In this document: positions 9,393 to 18,632 of the stretch, piece after piece
How positions within the stretch are numbered: position 1 is the first letter of the stretch
How the letters are laid out: each line of letters opens with the position of its first letter
Source: Planctomycetaceae bacterium
GTDB lineage: Bacteria > Planctomycetota > Phycisphaerae > Phycisphaerales > SM1A02
DNA: 64,000 bases
Assembly (NCBI GenBank): GCA_947490615.1
Contig: CANLHK010000010.1
Span: 62,001 to 126,000, forward strand
Direction of reading: 5' to 3'
Made by a program: the position numbers and the translations under genes
The notes under the pieces: generated by a model
What the model saw: only the letters and a program-made list of their open reading frames with translations
The model's database searches: none
What the model was told of the DNA's origin: nothing

Positions 9393-10451
9393 ATGGCTCA
9401 GCAGAGACGAACCGAAGCCAAAAACTTCCAGCAGGACCGTCCAGGCGGCTACTTCACACCCAAAGGGATCGATCGACTCGCGGAGCGGCATGATCGTGAC
9501 GCGTTGGCGCAACACATTCATCTGCTTGGCGACAGTGTGCCGAGTCCGCTGCCAAGGCTGATCTCGGCCGCACCTGCGCTTGCGCCGAAGTTTCACACCG
9601 ACGGCCCCGACACCGCGCTTTATGTGGGCGATTGCCGAGAGATCCTCGCCAACCTCCCTGAGAAGGGTGCCGTCGATCTGGTCTTTGCCGACCCGCCGTT
9701 CAACTGGGATGTGCCCTACACCGGTTGGAAGGACGGCATGCCGCGCGCGGAGTTTGAGCGCTTCACCTACGACTGGCTCGATCTCGCGATCGAATGTCTC
9801 GCGCCGCATGGTTCGCTCTGGGTCAATGTCGCCGATGATCTCGTGGCTGAAGTGGTGATGCACCTCAAGCGTCGAAAGCTCGCGCTGATGAACTGGTGCG
9901 TCTGGCACTTTCGCTTCGGCCACAACCGCGATTCGAGTTTCATTCTCTCCAAGAGTCACGCGCTCTGGTTTGCGCGCGACGCGGAGAACACCCACTGGAA
10001 TCCTGACGCTGTCTTGGAGCCGACCGATCGTTCGACGCTCTACGGCGACACGCGCACGCAGACGAAGCTCCACGGCGCACAAGGCATGCGTGTGCCGTTT
10101 GATGTTTGGTACGGACCGCTTTGGGGACGCGTGCACTCGAAGAACTCCGAGCGCCGGCCGCTTCACCAGAACCAACTGCCCGAGGTGCATCTCGAGCGCG
10201 TCATCCTTTCGACCTCGCGTCCTGGCGATCTCGTGCTCGACCCGTTTGCTGGTTCAGGGACGACGAGCACCGTCGCCCGCGCCTGGGATCGCCGCAGCAT
10301 TTCCTGTGAGATCAGCGAGGTATTCGCCGACAGCGCGTGGCAACGCATCACCGAGATCGGCATGATCCATCAGGGCCGCTCGCGGCTCTCGTTTGATCAG
10401 GCGAAGAAGGCGATTCAGCTCTTCAAGCTCGGTCAAGTCGACGAGTCGTGA
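9393..10451 (+). CDS. beta-class site-specific DNA methyltransferase (N4-cytosine/N6-adenine), no partner nuclease
   Basis: A 352-residue AdoMet-dependent DNA methyltransferase. Motif IV (ADPPFNWD, about 105) precedes motif I (DPFAGSGTT, about 285), the order of beta-class enzymes. DPPF occurs in both N6-adenine and N4-cytosine methylases, so the base is undetermined. Between them lie WVNVADDL and a variable segment that presumably reads the target, with the HSKNSERRPLHQNQLPE stretch just before motif I. No restriction endonuclease or specificity subunit is encoded nearby, so it looks like an orphan or regulatory methylase. The first about 60 residues are a basic Gln/Arg-rich extension. Its stop overlaps the convergent cobalamin gene by 19 bp. 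Confidence 0.9.
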   Translation: MAQQRRTEAKNFQQDRPGGYFTPKGIDRLAERHDRDALAQHIHLLGDSVPSPLPRLISAAPALAPKFHTDGPDTALYVGDCREILANLPEKGAVDLVFADPPFNWDVPYTGWKDGMPRAEFERFTYDWLDLAIECLAPHGSLWVNVADDLVAEVVMHLKRRKLALMNWCVWHFRFGHNRDSSFILSKSHALWFARDAENTHWNPDAVLEPTDRSTLYGDTRTQTKLHGAQGMRVPFDVWYGPLWGRVHSKNSERRPLHQNQLPEVHLERVILSTSRPGDLVLDPFAGSGTTSTVARAWDRRSISCEISEVFADSAWQRITEIGMIHQGRSRLSFDQAKKAIQLFKLGQVDES

Positions 10452-11032
10452 GCCGCTCCGCGCGCGCGGAGCGCTGGAACCCACGGGACATCGCCCGCAC
10501 CATCCTGATGGTTGGACTGGCGCGCCATGGCAAAGAGCAGATCACTCAGACGGTTGAGATACCGAACCGCCGCGCTCGAGATGGTCTCCCGTTGCGCGAG
10601 CGCGACGACGAGACGCTCGGCGCGGCGACAGATCGTGCGCGCGCAATGCAGACGCGCCGCGAGTTCGCAGCCTGACGGCAACACGAAGGCGTGCAGCGTT
10701 GGATTGGCGCCGTCGACCTCATCGATGAGACGCTCGAGTTCCGTGACATGCGACTCCTCGATGCGCGCGACACGGGCACTGTTCGCGCTCGACTCGGGCG
10801 TGGCAAGATCGGCACCGAGGTCAAAGAGCCGCGACTGAATCTGCGGAAACACCGCGAGCAATCGCGCGTCAAAGGGGCGATCCGCCTTGCACGCCGCCAT
10901 CGCCAAACCGACAAAAGCATTGAGCTCATCGACAGTGCCGTAGGCCTCGATGCGCGGATGATCCTTCAGGACGCGCGCTCCAGAGAAGAGCCCCGTCGTG
11001 CCGTCGTCGCCAGTGCGGGTGTAGAGCTTCAT
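10433..11032 (-). CDS. PduO-type ATP:cob(I)alamin adenosyltransferase
   Basis: A 199-residue protein that transfers the adenosyl group from ATP to cob(I)alamin to make coenzyme B12. The N-terminal ATP loop YTRTGDDGTTGLFSG and the following EAYGTVDELNAFVGLA are diagnostic of PduO-type enzymes. The later CARTICRRAERLVVAL helix and YLNRLSDLLFAMAR complete the active-site helices. The start at 11032 places the Thr/Gly loop at the N-terminus as in relatives; an upstream in-frame Met is not supported. No other B12 gene is in view. Confidence 0.93.
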   Translation of the reverse strand: MKLYTRTGDDGTTGLFSGARVLKDHPRIEAYGTVDELNAFVGLAMAACKADRPFDARLLAVFPQIQSRLFDLGADLATPESSANSARVARIEESHVTELERLIDEVDGANPTLHAFVLPSGCELAARLHCARTICRRAERLVVALAQRETISSAAVRYLNRLSDLLFAMARQSNHQDGAGDVPWVPALRARGAAHDSST

Positions 11033-11143
11033 GTTCGAATGGCCTCCAACTCGATGAGGTCGGCGTTGTCGTAGTTTCCTGCAGGAAATCAACGCCATCC
11101 AACATGTTCTGCCGACGCACGCTGCGTCGAAACACGGCTGACT

Positions 11144-11149
11144 TATACT
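11144..11149 (+). promoter_or_regulatory. candidate -10 box (TATACT)
   Basis: TATACT, five of six bases matching the -10 consensus, ends 15 nt before the ATG of the lipoprotein gene at 11165. Confidence 0.45.
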
Positions 11150-11164
11150 CACTCCCTTCCCTCC

Positions 11165-11641
11165 ATGCGCCGCACTTCAATCACGCTCCACCTCCTCACG
11201 CTCGCGCTCTTCGCCGTGCTGGCACCTGGTTGCCTCTACGCGGGCGGACGCACGACGCGTGAGACTGGACCGCAGATCGATGAGCACTCGGTGGCCTTCA
11301 TCGAGTTTGGCAGGACCTCGGTGGAGTTGTTGGAAGCGACCTTCGGCGAACCGAACCATCGCGTCTGCACCAGCGACGGCACCGAGATTCTTCGTTACGA
11401 CTCGGACATTCGCACCACGGAAGGTTCGTATGTGCTCATGCTGGTTGCGTCGAGCAACAACACGATTCAGCGGACTTCGTGGTGGTTTGAGGTGCGCGAG
11501 CAGAAGGTGATGCGGCTGTGGGGCGAGGGATTCGACGGCGTGAAGACCTCGGTGTCGTCACCTGCGCGCAACGAAACATTGGCGCAGACCGACGCGCCTG
11601 CGGCTGCAGTGAATCACCCCGTCGACCTCCAAGTGGAGTGA
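11165..11641 (+). CDS. small lipoprotein with SmpA/OmlA-like core
   Basis: A 158-residue predicted lipoprotein. The signal peptide is followed by a lipobox LAPGC with Cys at about residue 23. The mature part (FIEFGRTSVELLEATFGEPNHRVCTSDGTEILRY in outline) resembles the short helix-plus-strand unit of SmpA/OmlA-type proteins, in which a phrase about a step too small followed by GEP is typical. The C-terminal 30 residues are Ala/Pro-rich. Attachment to a membrane facing the periplasm is inferred; specific function unknown. Confidence 0.75.
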   Translation: MRRTSITLHLLTLALFAVLAPGCLYAGGRTTRETGPQIDEHSVAFIEFGRTSVELLEATFGEPNHRVCTSDGTEILRYDSDIRTTEGSYVLMLVASSNNTIQRTSWWFEVREQKVMRLWGEGFDGVKTSVSSPARNETLAQTDAPAAAVNHPVDLQVE

Positions 11642-11661
11642 CGCACTCGTGGGCACTTGCT

Positions 11662-12597
11662 CTAGCGAGCGTGCGCGCCACTCTCCGTGGGTGCCTCTGG
11701 GAGCGCAATGAAATCGGCCTCCACCGCGCGCGGACCCGCCAGATCCATCACACTCGTGCGATAGCCCGGTCGCAACGCAGCGTGCGCAAAGGTCCCGTCC
11801 TTACTCAGCGCGAGAAACACAGCTTGGTGTTGTGGTTCAAGGCGGTAGGAAGCTGCAACGCGCAAGACCGCGTCACGCACGGCTTCAAGGGGCGTTGCGC
11901 CACGACGCATCGATTCCACCACGAGAAACGCGCCGCAGATTCCTGCGATGAGTTCGCCCGTGCCCGTGGCGGTCGCCGCACCGACGGCAGGTTCGACATA
12001 AAGGCCTTGGCCGATGATCGGGCTGTCGCCCACGCGCCCAGGGATCTTGTACGGCGTGCCGCTGGTGGAACACGCGCCCGCGAGCGTGCCGCGCGCGTCG
12101 AGCGCGAGACAACCGATGGTGTCGTGATGCCGCCAGCGTGCTTCATCAGCAGGAAGCGAACGACTCGCGCCGTCACGACTCTGATCGATGACTCCGCCTT
12201 CGACACGCCACCGTTCAAACGCCTCGCGCGCGCCTGGCGCAAGCAGCTCCGCCCGCGCGAAGCCCTCTCGGTCCGCGAAGTCGTCCGCGTCTTGCCCGAC
12301 GAGTAAGAGGTGCGGGGTCCGCTCCATCACGCGTCGCGCCACGCTCACGGGGTGGAGATGCGTCCGAACTCCCGCGACTCCGCCACAGCAGCTTGGGGAG
12401 AGCATCACGCATCCATCGAGACTGACGCGGCCCGAGCTGTCAGGCAAACCGCCGAAGCCGACGCTGTCGATGTCGGGCGCCATCTCGGCGTAGATGCACG
12501 CCGCTTCCACGGCATCAAGCGCCTTTCCCGCAACGAGATGCGGCCAGGCCGCCTCATTGGCGGCAAGCCCGAACGACCAAGTGCTCACGATGCGCAT
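11662..12597 (-). CDS. glycosylasparaginase / isoaspartyl-peptidase-type Ntn hydrolase
   Basis: A 311-residue N-terminal-nucleophile amidohydrolase of the asparaginase-2 family. The autocleavage site is HDTIGCLALD, where Thr becomes the N-terminal nucleophile of the beta chain. Downstream family signatures are STSGTPYKIPGRVGDSPIIG and the glycine-rich GAATATGTGE. The alpha-chain part contains the usual GFGGLPDSSGRVSLDG. It resembles N4-(beta-N-acetylglucosaminyl)-L-asparaginases, which cleave the GlcNAc-Asn link. No signal peptide is evident. The 3' end converges with the lipoprotein gene. Confidence 0.93.
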   Translation of the reverse strand: MRIVSTWSFGLAANEAAWPHLVAGKALDAVEAACIYAEMAPDIDSVGFGGLPDSSGRVSLDGCVMLSPSCCGGVAGVRTHLHPVSVARRVMERTPHLLLVGQDADDFADREGFARAELLAPGAREAFERWRVEGGVIDQSRDGASRSLPADEARWRHHDTIGCLALDARGTLAGACSTSGTPYKIPGRVGDSPIIGQGLYVEPAVGAATATGTGELIAGICGAFLVVESMRRGATPLEAVRDAVLRVAASYRLEPQHQAVFLALSKDGTFAHAALRPGYRTSVMDLAGPRAVEADFIALPEAPTESGAHAR

Positions 12598-12996
12598 CGC
12601 CGCATTGTGACCGCAAGGCGCTGTCGTCGGGAAGCGGTTCGCTCACTGAGCTGTCGTCTCCGATAACGGGCGCGGGTCGAGCGAATCGTTGGGACAGTGA
12701 GGCCCGAGGAAACCTCGGCAAAATCGCTTCTGCACAGAGTTTGGAACTCATGGAGCAGCACTCGCGAAGGTACTCTTGTTCTAACGGCGACGACACCCTC
12801 TCTCGGGTGCTCGATCGTTCGGCAGACCAGCCGTTGCATGTCTTCGGTCTGCCAACATCAAGGCGCGTTGGTCATCACCGCCGTCGGAGTACACGAGGTC
12901 GTCGGAGTGCAAACTCCCCGATCACGCCGACGAGGATTCGATGCTCACAGAGAGGCGCTCGTTGCGGGCTCACCACCCGCAGAAAGGTGCAGTCCC
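12598..12996. other. 399-bp gene-free region upstream of first prepilin gene, with hairpins
   Basis: No supported gene. It separates the divergent asparaginase and prepilin genes. Two inverted repeats are visible: a small one at 12704-12718 (CCGAGG, AAA loop, CCTCGG) and a longer-looped one at 12821-12853 (GGCAGACC and GGTCTGCC). They could belong to a structured 5' leader of the prepilin mRNA. I see no recognised riboswitch. Confidence 0.5.
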
Positions 12997-14085
12997 ATGA
13001 CTCACCCGAATCGCAAGGGCGGCTTCACGATCGTCGAGCTCCTCGTCGTCGTGTCGATCATCGCTCTCCTCATCGCGCTGCTGCTCCCAGCAGTGCAAAA
13101 GGGCCGTGATAAGGCTCTCATCTCTCAGTCGATCGCCAATCTCAAGAACCTCGCGTCGGCCAATGAGGTCTACGCGGGCGACTGGGGCGATCGCCAGTTC
13201 ACCTGCGTCCCAGACGACGCGGGCACTGTGAACGGCAACTGCGGCACCTACATCTCCACCATCGCATGCCCCCCACAGCAACTGCTGGGTTGGGATGTGA
13301 GCGGCGCGATGTGGGGCTACTTCCTCGGCAGCGCGAAGTGCGCTCAATACCCAGGAAACTGCGGTAACTGGGTCGTCCACCTTCCCATCGGTCTCGGTGG
13401 CGCTGACTCGGGCTTCGGCGCGTTCCGCGTCCCAGGCCTCAAGGCGTTCCACGACTATGTGAACGGTCGCTTCTACGACTCGACGCTCTACGCGCCGAAG
13501 GATGTCCTTCCCTACAACAACGTTGCGAGGTACTTCACGAACGCGGCGGAGTTCACCTACAGCAACACCGACGGTCTCTATGAGGACAGCTCGTACTGCT
13601 TCAGCCCAGCGGCGATGTACGACGCGAAGGTCTTCGGCCGCAACACCGCCACGCTGAACGGAAACGGATTCACGAATCCGACGACTCTCCCCGCTGGTTA
13701 CCGCAGCCCGCCAGTGTCGCGCTGCAAGTACCCATCGTTGAAGACCCGCATGATCGAGCACCAGTGGATGCAGAACGCACCCGACTCGCCGATCAACACC
13801 AACTTCGCTGGCAACACGACTTCGTGGTTCTTCAACCACGGCTACAACTCGGCTCCAGCGTCGCTCTTCTTCGACGGTCACATCGAGCTCGTCGGCTGCC
13901 AGCGCTCCATGCAGGCTGACCAGCGCGTTGCTCCAACCAACGGCTCGGTCTGGTCGAAGAACACGCCGCTTGGCGTGAACGGCTACTACGGCGGGCAGTC
14001 CTACGACTTCCTCGTCAAGACGAGCTTCCACATCCTCACGACTGACGGCATCGAAGGCCGCGACGTGCTCGGTGCGGAAGGCTAA
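12997..14085 (+). CDS. prepilin-type N-terminal cleavage/methylation protein (paralog 1)
   Basis: A 362-residue protein. A nine-residue leader (MTHPNRKGG) precedes the class III signal [20 protein letters not shown], cut by prepilin peptidase after Gly. The mature part is Cys/Trp/Tyr-rich, with many aromatic residues. Near the C-terminus a His is followed eleven residues later by DG (ending [12 protein letters not shown]), a variant of the planctomycete H-X9-DG prepilin-associated motif. The start has AAAGG about ten bases upstream. It is about 70% similar by eye to the next gene, indicating tandem duplication. Likely a pseudopilin or surface fibre subunit; the assembly machinery is not in view. 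Confidence 0.85.
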   Translation: MTHPNRKGGFTIVELLVVVSIIALLIALLLPAVQKGRDKALISQSIANLKNLASANEVYAGDWGDRQFTCVPDDAGTVNGNCGTYISTIACPPQQLLGWDVSGAMWGYFLGSAKCAQYPGNCGNWVVHLPIGLGGADSGFGAFRVPGLKAFHDYVNGRFYDSTLYAPKDVLPYNNVARYFTNAAEFTYSNTDGLYEDSSYCFSPAAMYDAKVFGRNTATLNGNGFTNPTTLPAGYRSPPVSRCKYPSLKTRMIEHQWMQNAPDSPINTNFAGNTTSWFFNHGYNSAPASLFFDGHIELVGCQRSMQADQRVAPTNGSVWSKNTPLGVNGYYGGQSYDFLVKTSFHILTTDGIEGRDVLGAEG

Positions 14086-14133
14086 GAAACCGCCTGCGGG
14101 GGTGTACTCTCCGCAGTCCAATCAAGCAGCTTC

Positions 14134-14171
14134 CACCCGCCCGTGGCACCACCACGGGCGGGTGCTTTTTT
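14134..14171 (+). terminator. strong rho-independent terminator
   Basis: A perfect 13-bp GC-rich stem (arms 14134-14146 and 14152-14164) with a five-base CACCA loop is followed by C and a run of six T. It ends transcription of the first prepilin gene 50 bp after its stop, so the second copy needs its own promoter. Confidence 0.93.
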
Positions 14172-14258
14172 GGATTTTCCGCCGGGAGATCTGTGTGACC
14201 CGTTCAATTCAGGGGGGACTCGGCCATGATGCACGCTCACCTCTTCTGGAGACACGCC

Positions 14259-15377
14259 ATGCAGCGAACGATCTATCGCGCCGGAGTCCGGGGTTTCACC
14301 ATCGTGGAACTTCTTGTTGTTGTCTCGATCATCGCGCTCCTCATCGCGCTGCTCCTGCCCGCAGTGCAGAAGGGTCGCGACAAGGCGCTGATCTCGCAGT
14401 CGATCGCCAACCTCAAGAACCTCGCGTCGGCCAATGAGGTCTATGCGGGCGACTGGGGCGATCGGCAGTTCACAACGATTCCTGACGACACGGGCCTTGC
14501 CAACGGTGATTGCACCAACTACCTCGCGCAGATCGCCTGTCCTCCGCAGCAATTCCTGGGTTGGGATGGCTCCGCCATCTGGGGATACTTCCTCGGCTCG
14601 ACGGGCAAGTGCTCGCGATACGGCTGGCCAGAGGCTTGCTACAACTGGATCGTCTACATCCCCTTCCAGTTTGGTACGGGTGGAAATCCTGGCGGCGGCA
14701 ACGCGTTCGGTAGCTTCCGCATGCCTGGCGTGAAGTCGTTTCACGACTACTTGAACGGCCGCTTCTACGACACGACGCTCTACGCGCCCAAGGATGTCGT
14801 GCCGTACAGCAACATCTCGAAGTACTTCACCCACCCCTCGGAGTTCACCTTCAACTCGACGACGGGTGACTACGAGGACAGCTCGTACTGCTTTAGCCCC
14901 GCGGCGATGTGGGATCCCAAGGTGCTTGGACGCAACGGCGCGACGCTCAACGGAGCGGGCTACACCAATCCAAACACGCTGCCCAGCGGTTTCCGCAGCC
15001 CGCCCGTCTCGCGCTGCAAGTACCCGTCGCTCAAGACGCGCATGATCGAGCACAACTGGCTGCAGAATCCGCCCGACCAGATGGTGAACCCGAACTTCAT
15101 CGGAAACAAGACGCCGTGGTACTTCAACCACGGCTACAACTCGGCGCCTGCAGCCTTGTTCTTCGATGGACACATCGAACTCGTTGGTTGCCAGCGCTCC
15201 ATGCAGGCTGATCAGCGCGTGGCACCGAACCAGGGAGCCGTTTGGTCGCGCAACACGCCACTGGGAACTCCTGGCTACTTCGGCACCCAGTCCTATGACT
15301 TCCTCGTGGCAACGAGCTTCCACATCCTCACGACCGACGGCATCGAAGGTCGCGATGTGCTCGGCGCTGAGGGCTGA
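14259..15377 (+). CDS. prepilin-type N-terminal cleavage/methylation protein (paralog 2)
   Basis: A 372-residue paralog of the preceding gene, sharing the cleavage site [20 protein letters not shown], the segment [20 protein letters not shown], the HX11DG motif and the ending [16 protein letters not shown] chose the ATG at 14259 (leader [12 protein letters not shown]) because GGAG sits seven bases upstream and the leader length is usual. The in-frame ATGs at 14226 and 14229 also have a purine-rich stretch upstream and cannot be excluded. Differences from copy 1 are concentrated in the middle (for example a Gly/Asn-rich loop near [10 protein letters not shown]), suggesting diverged surface properties. 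Predicted pilus or pseudopilus-like subunit. Confidence 0.85.
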   Translation: MQRTIYRAGVRGFTIVELLVVVSIIALLIALLLPAVQKGRDKALISQSIANLKNLASANEVYAGDWGDRQFTTIPDDTGLANGDCTNYLAQIACPPQQFLGWDGSAIWGYFLGSTGKCSRYGWPEACYNWIVYIPFQFGTGGNPGGGNAFGSFRMPGVKSFHDYLNGRFYDTTLYAPKDVVPYSNISKYFTHPSEFTFNSTTGDYEDSSYCFSPAAMWDPKVLGRNGATLNGAGYTNPNTLPSGFRSPPVSRCKYPSLKTRMIEHNWLQNPPDQMVNPNFIGNKTPWYFNHGYNSAPAALFFDGHIELVGCQRSMQADQRVAPNQGAVWSRNTPLGTPGYFGTQSYDFLVATSFHILTTDGIEGRDVLGAEG

Positions 15378-15484
15378 GCCGTTCCGCTGCGCACAACTCG
15401 TGTCTGCGCTTCGAGCGATTCCGCGACGACGGTGCGTCTGCGCGTGAGACGCTTCGCCTCGGTGCTTTCCGGTGGACTCCCCTC

Positions 15485-15835
15485 GTGACTCCTTCGACTG
15501 GCTCAAGTGGGCTTGGCGGTCTGTTTGGATCGCTCGGCGCCATCATCGGACCCCTGATGATGCTCGCGATGGCGTTGCGCCAGCCTGGTCCTGTGCGTCG
15601 GCTCCTCAAGGCCCACGCCGACGCGCCCGAACGCGCGCGACGACCCTCCACACTCGGCCTCACTGAACCGCCACTGCAACCGCTCATCCGTGCGGGGGTC
15701 GTGATGCGCGATGCCGAGGGCTGCGTGTGGGTCGATCGAGTGCGCGCCCGACGACGCGCCTGGCGACTCGGCTTCATCTTCGGTGGAGCGTTCACGGTGC
15801 TCGCTGCACTTGTCGCGCTTGTGCTTCGGATGTAA
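15485..15835 (+). CDS. small two-helix membrane protein, unknown
   Basis: A 116-residue hypothetical protein from a GTG start. It has a Gly/Leu-rich N-terminal hydrophobic segment (about 10-32), a soluble middle containing Arg/Ala-rich sequence and WVDRVRARRRAWR, and a C-terminal membrane helix (FGGAFTVLAALVALVL). The topology suggests a small integral membrane protein with a roughly 60-residue loop. I do not recognise a family. It lies between the prepilin pair and the convergent RCC1-like gene. Confidence 0.55.
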   Translation: MTPSTGSSGLGGLFGSLGAIIGPLMMLAMALRQPGPVRRLLKAHADAPERARRPSTLGLTEPPLQPLIRAGVVMRDAEGCVWVDRVRARRRAWRLGFIFGGAFTVLAALVALVLRM

Positions 15836-15845
15836 GAACGATCGG

Positions 15846-18536
15846 CTACTGCCGACAGACGCCCCACGCGTCCAAGAGGATCGCGAGGTCTTGCGCATTC
15901 ACGATGCCATCGTGGTTGCCGTCGGTGCGCGGATAGCTGTCGCCATCGGTGCCCCACACCGTCAAGAGCGCCGCGATATCGAGGGCGTTGATGAGGCCGT
16001 TGCCATCGATGTCGCCGCGACAATCGCAGACGCTCGAGACCGAACCGACTTCGGTGTACGGGCCGACGATGTTCCACAGTGTGTTCGCGCAGACTTCCGT
16101 CGCGAGGATCGTCACGGTGGAGGTCGCCACGGGTGGATCGACGCGAACGCCGCCACCAAACGGCGCGCTGTTGCCCGTCACGGTGCAGGCCACGAGATCC
16201 GCGAGACTCGCGGTGACATGCACGCCGCCGCCGTCGATCAGCGCGGTGTTGGCGCGGATGATGCATCCTTCGAGCGCGATGTCGGAGTTGAGCAACGCGA
16301 CGCCGCCACCGAGTTGGGCGCTGTTGAATTCGATGATGCAGTTGCGCACGGTGCCCGAGGCGTCGCGCGCGAGGATGCCACCGCCGAAGAACTCAGTCGG
16401 TGCGCCAGGAATCGGCGTGCCCGTGAGTCCACCGCGAATGGTGAAGCGTTGCACCAAGGTGGTTGGTGGTTCGCCGCCCGCGAAGGTGAGCACCGAGGCA
16501 ATCGCGCCGTCGGTTCCCTGCAGGATCGTCGTCGCAGAACCTGCGCCGCAGAGCTCGATGTTTTTTCCGCGCAATGAGATCGGCCCTGCATAGGTGCCCG
16601 CCGCGACCATCACGATGCGAGGCGTGCCGACGCCCACGGCGTCGATCGCCGCCTGGATCGTCGCAAACTCCGCTGGAACATCGTACGCGCCGTTGTGATT
16701 GCAGTCGGGCGGAACGCCCGCTGCGATCTGACACGCATCGCCGACTCCATCGCCGTCGCAATCGGTCTGCGCGGGATTGGCGATCGCGTCACAGTTGTCG
16801 GTGCAGTTCGCAACGCCATCGCTGTCGGTGTCGGTGTCAGCCACGCCGCAGCCACACGCGCCAGGCGCGGTCTTCGCGGGATCGTTGGGACATCCATCGG
16901 TGTTCGTCAGCACATAGCCAGCGGGTTGCGCGCACTGGACCAGCGTGCCATTGCTCGCACTGCCCGCGCCATCACCGTCGAGATCGCGATACCAGATCGT
17001 GTTGGGATGGATCGCGGCGTTGGCGTCGTTGCAATCGGTGCTGTTGCTCACATAGCCCGTCGGCAAAGCGCAGCCTGTCGCAGTGATGGCGAGATTGCCA
17101 AAGGTGTCGCCATCGGCGTCGCGGTAGTAGGTCGCGCTCGAACCCGTGACGGTGAAGGTCGCGTTGCGCGTGATGGTGTTGTTCGCAGCGTCACGAATGG
17201 TGATGACCACCGCGGTCGCACCCAATCCAACCGTCGCTCCCGCTGCGGGCACTTGGGTGATCGACGCGACCGAACAGTTGTCGGTGGCAACGACTGTCGC
17301 CACGAAGTTTGCAACAGGCGCCTGACAGCTGGCGTTGGCGGCGGCGCTTAGCGCGTTGGTGTAACTCGTGACCGTTGGCGCGACGGTGTCGGCGGTTGCT
17401 TGCACGATGACTTGCGCACTCGTGGGCGTGGTCCCTACGACACCCGTCGCCGTGACGATGTAGGTTCCTGCAACCACATTCGACAAGTCCGCCGTCGTCG
17501 CGGTGAATCCGCTGGGACCCGTCCACGCAATCGTGACAGCATTGGTGATCGTGAGATCGACGGCGCCGTTGGCCAAGCCACAGGTTGTCGGCGTCATCGA
17601 AACAAACTGGATCACGGGGAACGAACCGACGACGAGGTTGTGATTGCTTCCTGCAGCGACGCGATTACAGAGTGGCGTCGAGACAGGCACCGAGCCTTGG
17701 CCGTTGTCATTGAGTCCCCACGCGACGACTTGCCCACTGGTTCGCAGCACGACGGTGTGATTGAAGCCCGCAGCAATCGCGGTGCACGAACCAAGGCCTG
17801 CTGGAACCTGACACTGACCAAAGGTGTTGTCGCCCCAACAGACGACCGTGCCCGTCGTGCGCAGCGCCACCGAGTGATCGAACCCTGCGGCGATGGCCGT
17901 GCATGTTCCAAGCGCCGCTGGCACTGTGGTCTGACCAAAGAGGTTGTAGCCCCACGCAGCGACGGTCCCCGCCGTACGGAGCGCAAGCGTGTGGTCGCTT
18001 CCTGCTGCAACGCGCGTGCAAGTTCCAAGGCCAACAGGCACGGTGGACTGTCCGAATCCGTTGTAGCCCCAACACGCGACCGTGCCAGCAGTCTTGACGG
18101 CAACACTGTGCGCTCCGCCACCAGCTGCTGCGATCACGGTGCCGAGCGTTCCTGGGATCGTGCACTGACCGTCGCTGTTGAGTCCCCAACACGAGAGCAC
18201 GCCCGTCGTGCGAATGGCGAGCGTGTGGTAATGCCCCGCTGCGATCGCCGTGCATGTGCCGAGTCCCGCAGGGACGGCGGATTGCAAGACGCTGTTGTCG
18301 CCCCAACACGCGACGACCCCTGCGCTCGACAGCGCAACTGAGTGATCCGCGCCCGCAGCAACCTGCGAAGTGATGACGACGCCCGCAGGCACATTGCACT
18401 GGCCAAAGTCGTTGAGCCCCCAACACCCCACGAGACCATCCGCTCGCGCGAGTGCGGCGAGAGACAATGCAAGGAGCGGCGCGAAGAGACTTCGCGCGCG
18501 CAACGGGAGTGGACGGGGCACATCCATGGCGAGCAT
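15846..18536 (-). CDS. giant secreted protein: RCC1-like propeller, MopE-like Ca repeats, beta-helix, dockerin-like C-terminus
   Basis: About 896 residues. An N-terminal signal peptide (ends ALARADG, about 33) is followed by seven 39-residue repeats starting at residue 39, pattern WGxNxxGQxxVPxGLGxxxxIAAGxxHxLAL, enough for a seven-bladed RCC1-type propeller. Next come SprB/HYR-like beta domains (about 320-470), MopE-like and thrombospondin-type acidic segments (YYRDADGDTFGN, DTDTDSDGVANCTDNCD) that probably bind calcium, then a right-handed beta-helix-like region with GGGI and NCIIEFNSA turns. The C-terminus has two EF-hand-like loops (DIDGNGLINALD and DGNHDGIVNAQD) as in dockerin type I. 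Start 18536 or 18527 is possible; a TATGCT box lies just upstream. Likely exported or cell-surface; ligand unknown. Confidence 0.85.
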   Translation of the reverse strand: MLAMDVPRPLPLRARSLFAPLLALSLAALARADGLVGCWGLNDFGQCNVPAGVVITSQVAAGADHSVALSSAGVVACWGDNSVLQSAVPAGLGTCTAIAAGHYHTLAIRTTGVLSCWGLNSDGQCTIPGTLGTVIAAAGGGAHSVAVKTAGTVACWGYNGFGQSTVPVGLGTCTRVAAGSDHTLALRTAGTVAAWGYNLFGQTTVPAALGTCTAIAAGFDHSVALRTTGTVVCWGDNTFGQCQVPAGLGSCTAIAAGFNHTVVLRTSGQVVAWGLNDNGQGSVPVSTPLCNRVAAGSNHNLVVGSFPVIQFVSMTPTTCGLANGAVDLTITNAVTIAWTGPSGFTATTADLSNVVAGTYIVTATGVVGTTPTSAQVIVQATADTVAPTVTSYTNALSAAANASCQAPVANFVATVVATDNCSVASITQVPAAGATVGLGATAVVITIRDAANNTITRNATFTVTGSSATYYRDADGDTFGNLAITATGCALPTGYVSNSTDCNDANAAIHPNTIWYRDLDGDGAGSASNGTLVQCAQPAGYVLTNTDGCPNDPAKTAPGACGCGVADTDTDSDGVANCTDNCDAIANPAQTDCDGDGVGDACQIAAGVPPDCNHNGAYDVPAEFATIQAAIDAVGVGTPRIVMVAAGTYAGPISLRGKNIELCGAGSATTILQGTDGAIASVLTFAGGEPPTTLVQRFTIRGGLTGTPIPGAPTEFFGGGILARDASGTVRNCIIEFNSAQLGGGVALLNSDIALEGCIIRANTALIDGGGVHVTASLADLVACTVTGNSAPFGGGVRVDPPVATSTVTILATEVCANTLWNIVGPYTEVGSVSSVCDCRGDIDGNGLINALDIAALLTVWGTDGDSYPRTDGNHDGIVNAQDLAILLDAWGVCRQ
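17603..18422 (-). repeat. seven tandem 117-bp RCC1-like coding repeats
   Basis: Seven units of 39 codons each begin with a Trp-Gly codon pair and run without spacers. DNA identity between units is partial, so these are diverged repeats. The unit consensus is WGxNxxGQxxVPxGLGxC in its first half, then IAAGxxHxLAL. Confidence 0.85.
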
Positions 18537-18632
18537 TGGAGCATAGCACACGATTTTGAGTGTTCTATCGGAACTGTCTGTTCCGTCGGAACTTATGCCA
18601 TCCGATCCGTTCTCGGGCGAGCCGCATTGACA

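Noticed and set aside
8658-10190. In-frame upstream extension of the GYF-domain gene (864 codons in total)
   Set aside because: It runs antisense through upp and the methyltransferase; the real N-terminus is the GYF domain at 8657.
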